Origin: Candidatus Nomurabacteria bacterium
Lineage (GTDB): Bacteria; Patescibacteriota; Minisyncoccia; Phycocordibacterales; UBA9973
Direction of reading: 5' to 3'
Length of the DNA stretch: 14,500 nt
Assembly (NCBI GenBank): GCA_943356425.1
Contig: CALRFE010000014.1
Location: 1 to 14,500 of the forward strand
Shown: positions 13,181-14,500 of the stretch, in pieces
How positions within the stretch are numbered: position 1 is the stretch's first letter
Layout: the number at the start of each line of letters is the position of its first letter
Notes under the pieces: generated by a model
What the model was told of the DNA's origin: nothing
Database searches by the model: none
Seen by the model: only the letters and a program-made list of their open reading frames with translations
Translations under genes and position numbers: made by a program

Positions 13181-13469
13181 ACCCTGTTAAATGATTTAAA
13201 ATCCTCAATGACTACATTTTATTATGTCTATGTTTTACGTTCAAAGAAAGATAAAAATTTCTACGTAGGATACACCGAGGATTTGAAATCAAGATTTGAG
13301 CAACACCACAAAGGTCTTGTTGACTCAACAAAAGATCGTAGACCACTTGAGCTTATTTATTCAGAAGCTTGCCTCAATAAAACTGATGCACTGCATAGAG
13401 AAAAATATCTCAAAACATACTTAGGAAAATTGTTCCTAAGAAACAGGCTCAAATCTTATTTAACAGGGT
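13181..13469. repeat. Inverted repeat bounding the GIY-YIG ORF
   Basis: ACCCTGTTAAAT (13181-13192) and ATTTAACAGGGT (13458-13469) are perfect 12-bp reverse complements. The match continues inward as GATTT (13193-13197) and AAATC (13451-13455) after a 2-nt gap. The right copy encodes the last residues of the GIY-YIG protein (YLTG). The enclosed unit is 289 bp. Terminal inverted repeats of this kind suggest a small mobile element; alternatively they close a long RNA hairpin around the ORF. Confidence 0.65.
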
Positions 13470-13471
13470 GA
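13208..13471 (+). CDS. Single-domain GIY-YIG nuclease family protein
   Basis: This 87-residue protein is a stand-alone GIY-YIG domain, related to UvrC N-termini and homing endonucleases. The GIY motif is YYVYVL (5-10), the YIG motif is FYVGYT (18-23), the catalytic Arg29 lies in LKSRFEQHH, and the probable metal-binding Glu65 lies in HREKYLKTYLG. The basic end LRNRLKSYLTG could bind DNA. All core residues for single-strand cleavage by one metal ion appear present. It lies between the L10 leader and rplJ, ends 25 nt before rplJ, and is bounded by inverted repeats. No Shine-Dalgarno precedes the ATG. A perfect TATAAT at 13168-13173 without a good -35 might be a weak promoter of its own. Role unknown; a homing-like or domesticated element is plausible. 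Confidence 0.88.
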   Translation: MTTFYYVYVLRSKKDKNFYVGYTEDLKSRFEQHHKGLVDSTKDRRPLELIYSEACLNKTDALHREKYLKTYLGKLFLRNRLKSYLTG

Positions 13472-13496
13472 ATTATTTCGCTTCGCTCAACAATTC

Positions 13497-13985
13497 ATGC
13501 CAATCACAAAAGGAAAAAAGGCAGAGATGATCACGGAGCTCGAAGGATTGCTCAAAGGCACCCAATCAATGGTCTTTGTAAACTTCCATAAACTTTCTGT
13601 TGCAGACACGACGAATCTTCGTCGCGGACTTCGCGGAAACGGCGTTGGATACAAAGTTGCAAAGAAGACATTGGTAAAACGCGTGCTCGATAGTATTGCA
13701 CCGACTGGTACGATGCCATCACTTGATGGAGAACTCGCAATTGCATACGCAAACGATCTTCTCGCTCCAGCACGTGAAGTGTACAATTTCCAAAAAGAAC
13801 ACAAAGATAGTGTACAAATTATCGGCGGAGTTTTTGAAGGAAAGTACATGTCAAAAGAAGAGATGCTCTCGATTGCGACGATTCCAGGGATGCAAACCCT
13901 TCGTGCACAATTCGTCAATCTCATCAATTCACCAATTCAGCGTTTTGCAGTCGTGCTCAATGCTATTGCTGAGAAAAAAGTATAA
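13497..13985 (+). CDS. rplJ: 50S ribosomal protein L10 (uL10)
   Basis: This 162-residue protein forms the base of the ribosomal stalk. It binds 23S rRNA with its N-terminal domain and L7/L12 dimers with its C-terminal helix, and it usually represses its own mRNA through the L10 leader. Visible features are the start MPITKGKKAEMITELEGLL, the family core QSMVFVNFHKLSVADTTNLR (with the usual hydrophobic strand), and YKVAKKTLVKRVLD. The C-terminal helix TLRAQFVNLINSPIQRFAVV is where the first L12 site is expected. Length is slightly short of the usual 165-175 residues. There is no Shine-Dalgarno; the 27 nt before the ATG instead hold an imperfect hairpin (13470-13496). It is followed by rplL after 105 nt. 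Confidence 0.95.
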   Translation: MPITKGKKAEMITELEGLLKGTQSMVFVNFHKLSVADTTNLRRGLRGNGVGYKVAKKTLVKRVLDSIAPTGTMPSLDGELAIAYANDLLAPAREVYNFQKEHKDSVQIIGGVFEGKYMSKEEMLSIATIPGMQTLRAQFVNLINSPIQRFAVVLNAIAEKKV

Positions 13986-13998
13986 GGTATAGCGTATA

Positions 13999-14042
13999 AA
14001 GTATCAGGTATAAAAATACTTAATACCTAATACTTGATACTT
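13999..14042. repeat. AT-rich repetitive spacer between rplJ and rplL with inverted repeat
   Basis: The 105-nt gap contains many variants of TAATAC/GTATTA-type units. AAGTATCA (13999-14006) and TGATACTT (14035-14042) form an 8-bp inverted repeat, and GGTAT (14007-14011) and ATACC (14023-14027) a shorter inner one. There is no T-run, so it is not a classical terminator. It could set the ratio of L12 to L10 by RNA processing or structure, which is inference. Confidence 0.5.
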
Positions 14043-14090
14043 AATACTAAAATCAAACAAAATTATAAACTAAATTAATATAAAATTATT

Positions 14091-14480
14091 ATGGAAGAAA
14101 CAAACGTAGAGATCCCAGCAAAATTTGCTGACCTCGTAAAAAAAGTAGATGAAATGTCAGTGCTTGATTTGCACGAGCTCGTCAAAGTGCTCGAAGCAAA
14201 GTTCGGCGTATCAGCAGCTGCAGTCGCAGTTGCCGGTCCAGCAGCAGGTGGCGCAGCAGCGGATGAAAAAGATTCATACAATGTTGAACTTACTGGAGCT
14301 GGCGAACAAAAAATTGCAGTCATGAAAGTAGTTAAAGAAGCGCTCGCGCTCGGACTCAAGGAAGCAAAAGACCTCGTTGATGGCGCTCCTTCAATGCTCA
14401 AAGAAGGTATGAAGAAAGCCGAAGCTGAAGAACTCAAAAAGAAACTCGAGGAAGCTGGCGCAAAAGTGACATTAAAATAA
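14091..14480 (+). CDS. rplL: 50S ribosomal protein L7/L12 (bL12)
   Basis: This 129-residue stalk protein recruits translation GTPases and is present in several copies per ribosome. It shows the three-part layout of the family. The N-terminal dimerisation helices are at about 8-45 ([20 protein letters not shown]), a flexible Ala/Gly-rich hinge at about 41-58 ([14 protein letters not shown]), and the conserved C-terminal domain is [20 protein letters not shown] to AGAKVTLK. The C-terminal domain contains the helix [13 protein letters not shown] that contacts elongation factors. Length is typical. The ATG at 14091 follows a very AT-rich leader without a Shine-Dalgarno sequence. It ends 20 nt before the window edge; rpoB commonly follows in bacteria but is not visible here. 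Confidence 0.98.
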   Translation: MEETNVEIPAKFADLVKKVDEMSVLDLHELVKVLEAKFGVSAAAVAVAGPAAGGAAADEKDSYNVELTGAGEQKIAVMKVVKEALALGLKEAKDLVDGAPSMLKEGMKKAEAEELKKKLEEAGAKVTLK

Positions 14481-14500
14481 ACGGGGTTTATTTTAAGACA

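Noticed and set aside
13487..13927. 146-codon minus-strand open frame across rplJ
   Set aside because: Antisense to a confident ribosomal protein gene; a by-product of its codon use.
13999..14056. AT-rich repeats considered as a CRISPR array
   Set aside because: Units are 6-8 bp, degenerate and contiguous with no unique spacers, and no cas genes are present.
1..14500. tRNA, rRNA or insertion sequence with transposase
   Set aside because: Reading both strands, I found no cloverleaf with a conserved T-loop, no rRNA-like stretch and no transposase or integrase motif; the only mobile-looking unit is the GIY-YIG element.

Overview
This window looks like part of a Candidate Phyla Radiation (Patescibacteria) chromosome, most probably a Parcubacteria-like lineage. 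That placement is inferred from gene content and style: a compact gene layout, almost no Shine-Dalgarno sequences, consensus TTGACA/TATAAT-type promoters that are often extended (-10 preceded by TGn), a small GIY-YIG protein of the type common in these genomes, and lineage-style hypothetical membrane proteins. No ribosomal RNA or tRNA is present to fix the taxonomy.

Positions 1-8822 are a cell-surface polysaccharide locus. It begins with the C-terminal end of an O-antigen ligase/polymerase-like membrane protein on the + strand. This converges with a tight minus-strand operon (5193 to 580) of a family 2 glycosyltransferase, an NAD-dependent sugar epimerase, a large two-domain glycosyltransferase (GT11-like fucosyltransferase domain joined to a GT17-like domain) and an FkbM methyltransferase. 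A lone + strand GT2 gene follows. Next comes a minus-strand pair: a Wzx-type flippase and the initiating polyprenyl-phosphate sugar-1-phosphate transferase. Together these supply chain initiation, elongation, decoration and lipid-linked export.

Positions 8823-12266 are mainly a + strand block: a membrane-anchored extracytoplasmic protein of unknown function, a 46-bp perfect palindrome (probable bidirectional terminator), a 47-residue single-pass membrane protein, gmd and fcl (GDP-mannose to GDP-L-fucose), and a cupin. Gmd and Fcl would supply the donor for the GT11-like domain encoded 6 kb away. A clear bidirectional terminator separates the cupin from a convergent Nudix-like gene.

Positions 12958-14480 change to translation genes. 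Back-to-back promoters drive the Nudix-like gene leftwards and a probable ribosomal protein L10 leader with an attenuator rightwards. Between this leader and rplJ-rplL (L10, L7/L12) sits a GIY-YIG nuclease ORF bounded by inverted repeats, with a stranded Shine-Dalgarno sequence upstream. This is the most unusual arrangement in the window and looks like a small mobile or domesticated element inserted into an autoregulated ribosomal operon.
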